64,000 nt of DNA from Aquipuribacter sp051216895 (GTDB taxonomy: Bacteria > Actinomycetota > Actinomycetes > Actinomycetales > JBBAYJ01): contig NZ_JBPKAO010000004.1 in NCBI RefSeq assembly GCF_051216895.1, positions 248,001-312,000 on the forward strand, in the 5' to 3' direction. Made by a program: the position numbers and the translations under genes. The notes beneath the pieces were generated by a model. That model was not told where the DNA came from. It was given only the letters and a program-made list of their open reading frames with translations, and searched no databases. Position 1 is the stretch's first letter. Each line of letters opens with the position of its first letter. This document shows positions 8,735-16,920 of the stretch, piece after piece.

Positions 8735-9346
8735 GTGGACCCCTCGCTGCTCGCCGCCCTCGCGGGCCTCGGCCTCGGCCTGTCCCTGATCATCGCGATC
8801 GGGGCCCAGAACGCGTTCGTCCTGCGCCAGGGCCTGCGCGGGGAGCACCTGCTGCCCGTGGTCGCCGTCTGCGCGCTGTCCGACGCGGTCCTGATCGGGG
8901 CCGGGGTGCTCGGGGCGGGGGCGCTGCTGGACCGGCTGCCGTGGCTGCTGCCCGTGTTCCGCGTCGGGGGAGCGGCGTTCCTGCTGGCCTACGCGGTGGT
9001 GGCCGCCCGTCGAGCCGTGCGCCCGGGCGTGCTGAAGGCCGAGGCCCAGGGGGCCGGTGCGTCGCTGGTGGCGACGGTGACGACCGCCCTGGCGCTCACC
9101 TGGCTCAACCCGCACGTGTACCTGGACACGGTCGTGCTGCTCGGTTCCATCGCGCAGACCCACGGCGAGGACAGGGGGTGGTTCGCCGCCGGCGCCGTCG
9201 TGGGCAGCCTCGTGTGGTTCACGGCGCTCGGCTTCGGGGCACGGCTGCTGAGACCGCTGTTCGCGCGCCCCGGCGCGTGGCGCGTGCTGGACGGCGTGAT
9301 CGCGGTCGTCATGGTGGCCATCGCCCTGTCGCTGCTGCTGGGGTGA
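8735..9346 (+). CDS. lysE: LysE/ArgO-type basic amino acid exporter
   Basis: A 203-residue integral-membrane protein with about six helices. It has the LysE-family N-terminal signature GLSLIIAIGAQNAFVLRQGL and ALTWLNPHVYLDTVVLLG in the second half. It exports lysine and/or arginine across the cytoplasmic membrane. The GTG at 8735 starts directly at the first helix; the in-frame region upstream overlaps lysG and has no membrane character. The divergent LysR gene is its probable activator. Confidence 0.87.
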   Translation: MDPSLLAALAGLGLGLSLIIAIGAQNAFVLRQGLRGEHLLPVVAVCALSDAVLIGAGVLGAGALLDRLPWLLPVFRVGGAAFLLAYAVVAARRAVRPGVLKAEAQGAGASLVATVTTALALTWLNPHVYLDTVVLLGSIAQTHGEDRGWFAAGAVVGSLVWFTALGFGARLLRPLFARPGAWRVLDGVIAVVMVAIALSLLLG

Positions 9347-9408
9347 GGCGGGTCCCCGCAGCGCCTAGCCTGCCCTGGCACACATCCGAGCGACGCAGGA
9401 GGACTGCC

Positions 9409-9777
9409 GTGGACAAGCCCGAGATCGACTTCGTCGACCCCACACCCCCCACCGACCTGGTGATCACCGACCTGACGGTGGGCGACGGCCCCGAGGCCGT
9501 CAGCGGGAAGACCGTGTCCGTGCACTACGTCGGGGTGGCCCACTCCACCGGCGAGGAGTTCGACGCCTCGTACAACCGCGGTGACGCGCTCCAGTTCCGG
9601 CTCGGCGCCGGTCAGGTCATCAGCGGCTGGGACACCGGGATCATGGGCATGAAGGTGGGCGGGCGGCGCCAGCTCGTCATCCCGCCGCACCTGGCCTACG
9701 GCGACCGCGGCGCCGGCGGGGCCATCAAGCCGAACGAGACGTTGATCTTCGTCTGCGACCTGGTCGGGGTGTCCTGA
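9409..9777 (+). CDS. FKBP-type peptidyl-prolyl cis-trans isomerase
   Basis: A 122-residue single-domain cytosolic FKBP. Signature residues are seen in VSVHYVGVAHSTGEEFDASY, QVISGWDTGIMGMKVGGRR and IPPHLAYGDRGAGG, followed by ETLIFVCDLV. It accelerates prolyl isomerisation during protein folding. The GTG start has AGGAGGA 5 nt upstream. It lies between lysE and a terminator, so it is probably transcribed alone from a promoter containing TAGCCT near 9366. Confidence 0.92.
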   Translation: MDKPEIDFVDPTPPTDLVITDLTVGDGPEAVSGKTVSVHYVGVAHSTGEEFDASYNRGDALQFRLGAGQVISGWDTGIMGMKVGGRRQLVIPPHLAYGDRGAGGAIKPNETLIFVCDLVGVS

Positions 9778-9815
9778 CCGCAGCAGCCTGACCGCACCCG
9801 GCGCCGCACCGTCCT

Positions 9816-9837
9816 CGGACCAGGAACGCCTGGTCCG
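9816..9837 (+). terminator. Terminator hairpin after the FKBP gene
   Basis: A perfect 9-bp stem, CGGACCAGG and CCTGGTCCG, closes a 4-nt loop (AACG) 38 nt after the FKBP stop. There is no T tract, which is common for terminators in very GC-rich actinobacteria. Confidence 0.6.
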
Positions 9838-9976
9838 GGGGCGGTCCTCCTGTCGGCGGTCACGGTGAGGGGCGCCTTCCCGGGATGTTCGGCCCCCGCT
9901 CACCTGACGGCGACCGGCAGTTCACCGACGTCGGCGAGGCTGCGGGCACCCCGCCCGTCGACCCAGGAGCATCCCC

Positions 9977-11851
9977 GTGCCCGCACGTACCGCCATCGTC
10001 GGTCTGTCGACCGTCGCCGCCTTGACCCTCACGGTCCCGCTGGCCGTCGCGTCCCCGACCGCGACCACCGTCCCGGCCACCGGCTACTCGGTCGCCGTCA
10101 CCGGTGACCTGCCGCTGCTGACCGACCCGTTCCTGCAGAGCCCGACCGCCAGCGCCGTCACCGTGGCCTGGATGACCGAGTTCCCGGGCTCGCGTCACCT
10201 CGTCCTGACCGGTGAGGGCGTCGACGAGCTGACCGAGGCCCAGCTGGCGACCGCGGCCTTCCGCGGCCGCCCGCCCGCCGGCGTCCGCGTGCACCGGGCG
10301 GACAGCGCCCCGATGAGCCGCACGGTCGAGGACTCCGCCTCGCAGCTCCCCGCGACCTCGCGGCCGGCCGCCGCCGACGGCATCGTCCGTCGGGACGTCC
10401 ACCGCCACGAGGCCGTCGTCCGCGGGCTGCGGGGCGACACGCCGTACCGGGTGGTGTCCGCCCAGGGCTCGGACTTCGCGGCGTCCGCCACCTACACCCT
10501 GGGGCCGGCCGCCGCGCCCGGCGAGGGCCAGCGCGTGCTGCTGACCAGCGACCACCAGGCCATGGTCAACACCCCCGCGAACCTGCAGGTCGCGGCGGAG
10601 ACCGTCGGCGACCTCGACGCCGTGTTCTTCGCGGGTGACCTCGTCAACCACCCCGACCGCGCCTCGGAGTGGTTCGACGACACCCGCGGCAGCGCCTTCT
10701 TCCCCGTCCTGCAGGGCCACGCCGGCCGCGTCGCGACCGACGGGCGCACCTACACCGGGGCCCCCATCATCCAGAACGCACCGCTCTACCCCGCCGTCGG
10801 CAACCACGAGGTGCAGGGCCGGGTCGACGGCCTGACGTCGATCGGGGCCAGCTACAACGCACCGGTGCCGCGCGAGGTGGCCGAGGACGTCTACGCCGAG
10901 GTCGCCGACGAGGTCAACCCGACCGGCGACCCGGCCGTGCGGGCGCAGTGGCTGGAGGACAACTCGTACTCCACCCGGACCTACGAGGAGATCTTCACGC
11001 TGCCGGAGACCAGCCCCGGCGGTGAGACCTACTACGCGACCACCGTCGGCAACATCCGCCTGATCTCGCTGTACTCCACCCGCATCTGGCGGGGCACGGC
11101 CAACCAGGCCGACCCGGCCGCCCGGACCGCCGGCTCGCGGTACCAGGAGGCGGCGTCGTCGCTGGACGACCCGCTCGCCCAGGGCTACGGAAAGTTCCAC
11201 TTCGAGGCGATCGACCGCGGCAGCGAGCAGTACGAGTGGCTGCAGGCCGAGCTCGCCAGCCCCGAGTTCCGCCGCGCCGAGCACACCGTCGTCATGATCC
11301 ACGAGAGCCCCCAGGGCCTGGGTGACAACGTGGGCCCGGCCTTCGCCGACCCGGTGCGGATCGAGGAGACGGACGCCGACGGCGAGGTCGTCGGGGTCCG
11401 CTACGAGTACCCGCTGGAGGACAACGTCCTGCTGACCGACCTGCAGCCGCTGCTGACCGAGGCCGGGGTGGACCTGGTCCACAACGGCCACAGCCACCTG
11501 TGGAACCGGTTCCGGACCGAGGGCGGCACCAACTTCCTGGAGTCGTCCAACACCGGCAACTCCTACGGCGCCTACCACCCGCTCAGCGGGCGCAGCCGGC
11601 ACGTGCCCGGGGCGCCGTGGGACGCCGACAACTACCTGGCGCAGGGCAACCCCGGCGGCCTCGAACCGGTCGTGCCCACGGTCGAGCCGCTGCTCGCCGC
11701 GGACGGGACCCCGCTGCCGTTCCTGTGGGGCAACCAGTACGCGGCGTTCACGCTGCTCGACAGCCACGCGGGTGAGGTCACGACCTGGGTCTACGACCTG
11801 AGCGACCCCGACGCCGGGGCCTGGGTGCTGGACCGGTTCGAGCTGGGCTGA
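9977..11851 (+). CDS. Secreted metallophosphoesterase
   Basis: A 624-residue exported enzyme with an N-terminal signal peptide ending near AVAS (residue 26) and an N-terminal beta-type domain like that of purple acid phosphatases. The calcineurin-like core has TSDHQ, VFFAGDLVNHPD, PAVGNHEVQ, MIHESPQG and NGHSHLWNR, which together supply the binuclear metal ligands. It should hydrolyse phosphate esters outside the cytoplasm. The first motif is unusual (SDHQ instead of GDxH). GTG start with AGGAG 7 nt upstream. A strong inverted repeat follows the stop. The substrate is not deducible. Confidence 0.85.
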   Translation: MPARTAIVGLSTVAALTLTVPLAVASPTATTVPATGYSVAVTGDLPLLTDPFLQSPTASAVTVAWMTEFPGSRHLVLTGEGVDELTEAQLATAAFRGRPPAGVRVHRADSAPMSRTVEDSASQLPATSRPAAADGIVRRDVHRHEAVVRGLRGDTPYRVVSAQGSDFAASATYTLGPAAAPGEGQRVLLTSDHQAMVNTPANLQVAAETVGDLDAVFFAGDLVNHPDRASEWFDDTRGSAFFPVLQGHAGRVATDGRTYTGAPIIQNAPLYPAVGNHEVQGRVDGLTSIGASYNAPVPREVAEDVYAEVADEVNPTGDPAVRAQWLEDNSYSTRTYEEIFTLPETSPGGETYYATTVGNIRLISLYSTRIWRGTANQADPAARTAGSRYQEAASSLDDPLAQGYGKFHFEAIDRGSEQYEWLQAELASPEFRRAEHTVVMIHESPQGLGDNVGPAFADPVRIEETDADGEVVGVRYEYPLEDNVLLTDLQPLLTEAGVDLVHNGHSHLWNRFRTEGGTNFLESSNTGNSYGAYHPLSGRSRHVPGAPWDADNYLAQGNPGGLEPVVPTVEPLLAADGTPLPFLWGNQYAAFTLLDSHAGEVTTWVYDLSDPDAGAWVLDRFELG

Positions 11852-11858
11852 GCCCCGG

Positions 11859-11939
11859 CCGTACCGACCAGCGACACGACACGCCCTGCGGGGACGCCTC
11901 GAGCGTCCAGGGCCCGCCCGACGTCGCTGGTCGGTACGG
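11859..11939. repeat. 17-bp perfect inverted repeat with nested hairpin
   Basis: Arms CCGTACCGACCAGCGAC (11859-11875) and its exact reverse complement (11923-11939) flank a 47-nt interval. That interval itself folds: GGACGC/GCGTCC around CTCGA, inside CCCTG/CAGGG. The element begins 7 nt after the phosphoesterase stop and ends 89 nt before the next gene. It could be a terminator, but it is longer and more elaborate than the other hairpins in this window. Confidence 0.7.
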
Positions 11940-12028
11940 GGGGAGGTCGCCGCCGCGTGCCACCGGCGGCGACCTCGGGCACAGTCGGGGCGTCGCACCT
12001 GGCGACGACGACGGATGGAGCACCCGGC

Positions 12029-13018
12029 ATGACGGCCCAGACGGTCCTCTTCATCGGCGGCAGCGGTGTCATCAGCTCGGCCAGCACGGCGCTCGCCGCC
12101 GAGCGAGGGCTCGAGGTCACCCTGCTCAACCGCGGCACCACCTCCGCCCGGCCCGTCCCCGACGGCGTCGAGCAGGTCGTCGCCGATGTCCGCGACCCCG
12201 CCTCGGTGCGCGCGGCGCTCGGCGACCGCGAGTTCGACGTCGTCGTCGACTGGGTCGCCTTCACCCCCGACCACGTCCGCACGAGCCTCGAGCTGTTCAC
12301 CGCTCGCACGGGGCAGTACGTGTTCATCAGCTCCGCCTCGGCCTACCAGACGCCCCCGGCGCGGCTGCCGGTGCGGGAGTCGACCCCGCTGCGCAACCCG
12401 TTCTGGTCCTACAGCCGGGACAAGATCGCCTGCGAGGACGTGCTGGTGCAGGCCTACCGGGACCGCGGCCTGCCCATGACGATCGTGCGCCCCTCCCACA
12501 CCTACGACCGGACGCTGGTGCCGTTCGACGCCGGCTGGACGTTCGTCGAGCGGATGCGTCGGGGCGCCGAGGTCGTCGTGCACGGCGACGGGACGTCGCT
12601 GTGGACGCTGACCCACCACGCCGACTTCGCCCGCGGGTTCGTGCCCCTGCTGGGCCACCCGCGCGCGGTGGGCGAGGCGTTCCACATCACCTCCGACGAC
12701 TTCCTGACCTGGGACCAGGTGGCCCACGCGCTGGCCGACGCGGCCGGGGTCGAGCCGCGCATCGTGCACGTGCCCTCCGACGCGATCGCCGCTGCCGACC
12801 CGGGGTGGGGCGCCGGGCTGCTGGGCGACAAGGCGCACTCCATGGTCTTCGACAACACCAAGGTCAAGCAGCTCGCCCCGGACTTCGTCTGCCGGGTGCC
12901 GTTCGAGCAGGGCGCCCGCGAGATCGTCGCGTGGTACGACGAGGACCCGGCGCGGCGGCAGGTCGACGCGCACCACGACCGGTTGATGGATGAGCTCGTG
13001 CGCCGGTGGCGGGCCTGA
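12029..13018 (+). CDS. NAD-dependent epimerase/dehydratase-like SDR protein
   Basis: A 329-residue extended short-chain dehydrogenase/reductase. The N-terminal nucleotide-binding turn reads FIGGSGVIS. DVVVDWVAFTPDHV marks the cofactor-binding core, and FISSASAY plus YSRDK supply the catalytic Ser and Tyr-x-x-x-Lys. IVRPSHTYD and a C-terminal substrate domain follow. Related proteins act on nucleotide-sugars or similar carbonyls; the actual substrate is unknown. The ATG at 12029 is preferred because the in-frame upstream extension has no conserved sequence and GGATGGAG lies upstream. Confidence 0.8.
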   Translation: MTAQTVLFIGGSGVISSASTALAAERGLEVTLLNRGTTSARPVPDGVEQVVADVRDPASVRAALGDREFDVVVDWVAFTPDHVRTSLELFTARTGQYVFISSASAYQTPPARLPVRESTPLRNPFWSYSRDKIACEDVLVQAYRDRGLPMTIVRPSHTYDRTLVPFDAGWTFVERMRRGAEVVVHGDGTSLWTLTHHADFARGFVPLLGHPRAVGEAFHITSDDFLTWDQVAHALADAAGVEPRIVHVPSDAIAAADPGWGAGLLGDKAHSMVFDNTKVKQLAPDFVCRVPFEQGAREIVAWYDEDPARRQVDAHHDRLMDELVRRWRA

Positions 13019-13064
13019 GGGCCGGGCCCGCCCGGACCGACGTGGTGGACCGGGGGGCTTTTGT

Positions 13065-13094
13065 TTGCCCGCCTGGTCGATCGACCGTGATACT
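13065..13094 (+). promoter_or_regulatory. Probable leaderless promoter of the copC-like gene
   Basis: TTGCCC (13065-13070), an 18-nt spacer and GATACT (13089-13094) end 6 nt before the GTG at 13101. There is no ribosome binding site in the gap, so the transcript probably starts at or next to the start codon. Confidence 0.45.
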
Positions 13095-13100
13095 GCGTCG

Positions 13101-14033
13101 GTGCCGATCGATGACGATTGCCCCCGCCGCCGGCGTCGCCCGGTCGCACTCCTGCTCGCCCTGGCCGCCGCGCTGGTGGGCAGCCTGCTGACCGCAGCCC
13201 CCGCCGCCGCGCACGGGATGCTGGTCGCGGCGGAGTCCACCCCGGTGGAGGGGGCCCGGATCGGCGAGCCGATGCCGGACCTGTCCCTGGTGTTCACCGA
13301 GGCCCCGGCACCGTTCGCGTACTTCTCGGTGACCGCCCCGGACGGCACCCGCGTCGACGACGGCTGGGACCACGGTCAGCCGTTCCCGCTCGGCACCCCC
13401 GTGCAGGAGTTCAACCTGGTCGACGACGTCTGGGAGCCCGTCTACTACAGCACGGGCTTCCCCGTCGACCTCGGGGTCGCGCACTGGCCCGCCCAGGGCG
13501 ACTACACCGTGGAGTACCGCAGCGTGGCCTCCGACGGTGACGTCGTGCAGGGCTCGTACGCGTTCTCCTACGACGGCGAGGTGACCGCGGCGCCGGCGGG
13601 CTGGACCCCGCCCACGGACGGACCGGACCCGCAGCTCGCCGCGGCCGAGGGGGGTGCGGACGCGGCCCCCGGAGCGGTAGACGACCCCGCCGCCGCACCG
13701 ACGCAGACCGCGGCCCAGCCCGCCGCGGCGGGCGAGGACCCGGCCGCCGACGGCCCGGGCGTGCAGCCTGCCGTCTACGTCCTGGTCGGCCTGCTGGTGC
13801 TGGCCGCGGTCGCCACGATCGTCGTCGTCGGACGCCGAGGACGCGGCGCTGAGGGCGGCCGGGCCGCTCGCAGCGGCGACCCGGCCCTGCGCGCCGGTGC
13901 CGTGCCCGCCGGGTCCGGGCGCGCCGCGGCCGCCCCCCGCGGCCGGGCCGCCCGCAGCGGGAACCCGGCCGTGCGCGCGGGCGGGGCGACCGGCGGGCGC
14001 GGTGGCACGACCCGCCGGGCTCCCCGGCGCTGA
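13101..14033 (+). CDS. CopC-domain copper-binding protein with C-terminal membrane anchor
   Basis: A 310-residue protein: basic N-terminus, signal peptide cleaved at about APAAAHG, then a CopC domain whose mature N-terminus begins with His, the first ligand of the CopC copper site. An Ala/Pro-rich linker, one transmembrane helix (PAVYVLVGLLVLAAVATIVV) and a basic, Gly/Arg-rich tail with two AARSG(D/N)PA(L/V)RAG repeats follow. CopC proteins carry Cu(II) outside the membrane and hand it to CopD-type transporters; a CopD-like gene is two genes downstream. The stop overlaps the next start. Confidence 0.82.
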   Translation: MPIDDDCPRRRRRPVALLLALAAALVGSLLTAAPAAAHGMLVAAESTPVEGARIGEPMPDLSLVFTEAPAPFAYFSVTAPDGTRVDDGWDHGQPFPLGTPVQEFNLVDDVWEPVYYSTGFPVDLGVAHWPAQGDYTVEYRSVASDGDVVQGSYAFSYDGEVTAAPAGWTPPTDGPDPQLAAAEGGADAAPGAVDDPAAAPTQTAAQPAAAGEDPAADGPGVQPAVYVLVGLLVLAAVATIVVVGRRGRGAEGGRAARSGDPALRAGAVPAGSGRAAAAPRGRAARSGNPAVRAGGATGGRGGTTRRAPRR

Positions 14034-15376
14034 TGCCGGCGCTGATGCTGGAGCTGCTCGGCCTGGTCCCCACGCACGGCGTCGGGTCCCGGCAGGACCT
14101 GCCGCTGCCGTTCGGCTTCGTCGTGGCGGGGGCCGCAGCCGCCCTCGTGGTCTCGTTCCTGGCCCTGGGCCTGTCCTGGCGCACCTCGCAGCTGGTGAGC
14201 CACGGCGCCGGCCGACCGGTGCCGGACACGCTGCAGGCCGTGCTCGACCACCCGGGTACCCGCTGGGTCCTGCGCCTGGTCGGGCTGGCGGTCGCCGCGC
14301 TGTTCGTGCTGGCCCTGGTCGCCGGCCAGGACGACGTCGACAACCCGGCGCCGGGCATGCTCTACGTCTGGTTGTGGGCGGGGCTGGTCCCGGCGTCGCT
14401 GCTGCTGGGTCCGGTGTGGCGCCTGCTCAACCCGCTGCGGACGGTGCACCTGCTGCTGGCGGCCCTGCTGCGGCGGGACCCTCGCGACGGGTTCGCCGCC
14501 CTCCCGGCCCGGTTCGGCTACTGGCCGGCGGTGGTGAGCCTCGGGGCCTTCGTCTGGCTGGAGCTCGCGGCGCCCGACCGCGCCACCCTGCCGGTGCTGC
14601 AGCTGTGGGTGGGGACCTACGCGCTCGTCCACCTGGCGGCCGCGGTGGCCTTCGGCTCGCGCTGGTTCGACCGCGGGGAGGGATTCGAGGTGTTCAGCGA
14701 CGTCATCGGGCGGCTGTCGGTGCTGGGGCGGCGCGAGGACGGCGTCCTGGTGACCCGGCTCCCGCTGGACGGGGTGGCCTCGTTACGACCGGCGCCCGGT
14801 CTGGTCACCCTGCTCTGCCTGCTGCTGGGGTCCACGATGTTCGACTCGATCACCGGGGTGACCGCCTACGTGCGAGCCGCGCAGAGCTCGTCGCTGCCCC
14901 GGGTCGTGGTGGACACGGCGGTGCTCACAGCCGTCGTGGTGCTCGTGCTGCTGGCCTTCCTGGCCGCGACCGCCGCCACCGGACGGGTGGCGGACCTGCC
15001 GCGGCGACAGCTGCCCGGGGAGCTCGCCCACAGCCTTGTGCCGATCGTGGTGGGCTACCTGGTCGCCCACTACTACTCGTTGCTCGTGCTGGAGGGGCAG
15101 CGCACGGTGGCGCTGGCCTCGGACCCGCTCGGCACCGGCGCGGACTGGTTCGGCACCGCGGACCTCGTGCCCAGCGCCGTCCTGGTCGACACCACAGGCG
15201 TCGCGCTGCTCATGGTCGTGGCCATCGTCGTCGGCCACCTGCTGGGCACCGTGCTGGCGCACGACCGGGCCGTGGCCCTGCTGCCGCACCGCGCAGCCGT
15301 CCGCGGGCAGGTCCCGCTGCTGCTGCTGATGGTGGGCTACACCGTCGCCGGGCTGCTGCTGCTCTTCGCCGACTGA
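14033..15376 (+). CDS. Polytopic membrane protein of the copper locus
   Basis: A 447-residue hydrophobic protein with roughly ten predicted membrane segments and no recognised catalytic motif. Conserved-looking blocks include LLNPLRTVHLLL, FGYWPAVVSLGAFVWLELA and LVPIVVGYLVAHYYSLLVLEG, which contain His and Tyr in membrane helices. It is translationally coupled to the CopC-like gene (TGATG) and precedes CopD, so a role in copper or respiratory cofactor handling is inferred from position only. Confidence 0.7.
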   Translation: MPALMLELLGLVPTHGVGSRQDLPLPFGFVVAGAAAALVVSFLALGLSWRTSQLVSHGAGRPVPDTLQAVLDHPGTRWVLRLVGLAVAALFVLALVAGQDDVDNPAPGMLYVWLWAGLVPASLLLGPVWRLLNPLRTVHLLLAALLRRDPRDGFAALPARFGYWPAVVSLGAFVWLELAAPDRATLPVLQLWVGTYALVHLAAAVAFGSRWFDRGEGFEVFSDVIGRLSVLGRREDGVLVTRLPLDGVASLRPAPGLVTLLCLLLGSTMFDSITGVTAYVRAAQSSSLPRVVVDTAVLTAVVVLVLLAFLAATAATGRVADLPRRQLPGELAHSLVPIVVGYLVAHYYSLLVLEGQRTVALASDPLGTGADWFGTADLVPSAVLVDTTGVALLMVVAIVVGHLLGTVLAHDRAVALLPHRAAVRGQVPLLLLMVGYTVAGLLLLFAD

Positions 15377-15437
15377 CTGACGACCGGGGGCAGGACGACT
15401 TCCGCAGCACGCCTGCAGATCGCCTAGGGTCGGCCCC

Positions 15438-16484
15438 GTGACCAGGACGAGCTGGCGGACGAGCGGCGAGCCCGTCGTCGCGCGACGCTGGTGGCAGGAC
15501 CCCGTCGTGGTCGGGCTCGCCGCCGCCATGTCCGGCCTCCTCGCCCTGCTGGTGTTCCGTGAGCTCTCCGGCACCCGCGCGCCCAGCGGCCTGGACTACG
15601 CCGGCCCGCTCACCCGCGAGCTGCTGCCGGTGGCGCGGCTGGGCGGCGAGCTCGCCGCCGTCGCGGTGGTCGCGGGCCTGATGGCGTCCCTGCTGCCGGT
15701 CCGACGCGTTCCAGACGGGCCCCGCGCGGCCCGGCTCAGTCCTGCGGTCCCCGTCTGGGCGCTGGTCTGGTCGGTGGTGTCGGTGGCCTCGGCCCTGCTG
15801 GCCGCGTCGGAGATCTCCAACCAGACGGTCGTCGAGGTCCTGCGGACCGGGCTGCTCCTGGACTACCTGACGATCATCCCGCAGGCCCGCTACCAGCTCC
15901 TGGCTGCCGTCCTCGCGCTCGCGGTGGCCCTCGTCTCGTACGCGGCGAGCCGCTCCGGGGACGGGCCCGCGCTGCCCGTCCTCCTGCTGCTGCTGGCGGG
16001 CACCGGTTCGGCCGCGGCCCTGCCGCTGGTCACGGGGCACGCGGCGAGCGCGGCCAACCACTACCTGGCCCTCACCACGCTGATCGTCCACGTCCTGGCC
16101 GCGCTGGCCTGGGTCGGCGGCCTGACCGGTCTCGTCGTCCACCTGCGCGGCCACGACGAGGGCCTGCGCGTCGCCGTGGGTCGCTTCGACGCCGTCGCCC
16201 TCACCTGCTTCGTCGTCGTGGCCCTGTCCGGGACGGTCAACGCGTGGATCCGCGTCCCCGACCCCGGGCTGCTCACCAGCACCACCTACGGCTGGCTCCT
16301 GCTGGCCAAGCTGGCCGCCCTGGTGGTGCTCGGGGCGTTCGGGGCGTGGCACCGGCGCCGGACCATCCGCGAGCTGCGGGCCGGCCGGCCGACGGCGTTC
16401 CGCCGCCTGGCCGCCGCCGAGGTCGTCGTGATGACCGCTGCCTTCGGCCTGGCCGTGGCCCTGTCGCGCACCCCGACGCCGTGA
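15438..16484 (+). CDS. CopD-family copper import membrane protein
   Basis: A 348-residue integral-membrane protein with about nine helices. The CopD domain occupies the C-terminal half: LVTGHAASAANHYLALTTLI, VHVLAALAWVGGL and RFDAVALTCFVVVALSG contain the His and small residues typical of the family. It works with CopC to move copper into the cytoplasm. TAGGGT ends 7 nt before the GTG start with no ribosome site, so translation is probably leaderless. Confidence 0.82.
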   Translation: MTRTSWRTSGEPVVARRWWQDPVVVGLAAAMSGLLALLVFRELSGTRAPSGLDYAGPLTRELLPVARLGGELAAVAVVAGLMASLLPVRRVPDGPRAARLSPAVPVWALVWSVVSVASALLAASEISNQTVVEVLRTGLLLDYLTIIPQARYQLLAAVLALAVALVSYAASRSGDGPALPVLLLLLAGTGSAAALPLVTGHAASAANHYLALTTLIVHVLAALAWVGGLTGLVVHLRGHDEGLRVAVGRFDAVALTCFVVVALSGTVNAWIRVPDPGLLTSTTYGWLLLAKLAALVVLGAFGAWHRRRTIRELRAGRPTAFRRLAAAEVVVMTAAFGLAVALSRTPTP

Positions 16485-16534
16485 CCCCGACGCCGCTGCC
16501 GCCGCCCCGCCCGACCCTCCGGAGGAACCGCGCC

Positions 16535-16891
16535 ATGGCCCACCGACCGACGGTCATGGCTGCCGCTGCCCTCGCGGTGGCCGCGACCCTCGGGGCGTGC
16601 GGGTCCACGCCCTCGGCGCCCCCGGGCGAGCCGGTGACCCTGACCGCGGAGCTGTCCGACGGTGGCGTGACCGTGCCCGAGGAGGCGCCGGAGGTGTCGC
16701 GGGGGACCGAGGTCACCCTGCAGGTCACCTCCGACGGGCCGGCCGAGGTCCACGTGCACGGCTTCGACGAGTACATCCGCCTGGACGCCGCGGGCACCGG
16801 CGAGGTGACGTTCACCGCCGACATCCCCGGGGTCTTCGAGATCGAGACGCACGACACCGGGCTGCTCATCTACCGGCTCGCGGTGCGCTGA
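16535..16891 (+). CDS. Cupredoxin-like lipoprotein
   Basis: A 118-residue lipoprotein (lipobox LGAC near residue 21). The remainder resembles a small cupredoxin or cytochrome-oxidase-subunit-II-like fold: VTLQVTSDGPAEVHVHGFDE, then FTADIPGVFEIETHDTG. The two His clusters could bind copper, but the usual Cys ligand is absent. ATG with GGAGGA 8 nt upstream. It is the last gene of the copper-related run and is convergent with the DyP gene. Confidence 0.72.
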   Translation: MAHRPTVMAAAALAVAATLGACGSTPSAPPGEPVTLTAELSDGGVTVPEEAPEVSRGTEVTLQVTSDGPAEVHVHGFDEYIRLDAAGTGEVTFTADIPGVFEIETHDTGLLIYRLAVR

Positions 16892-16920
16892 GCCCGGTCC
16901 CGCGGCCCGCCCGTCGCTCC

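Noticed and set aside
9860..13348. A 1162-residue open frame on the minus strand opposite the phosphoesterase and SDR genes
   Set aside because: It is an antisense shadow of two well-supported plus-strand genes; long open antisense frames are expected at this GC content and it shows no domain.
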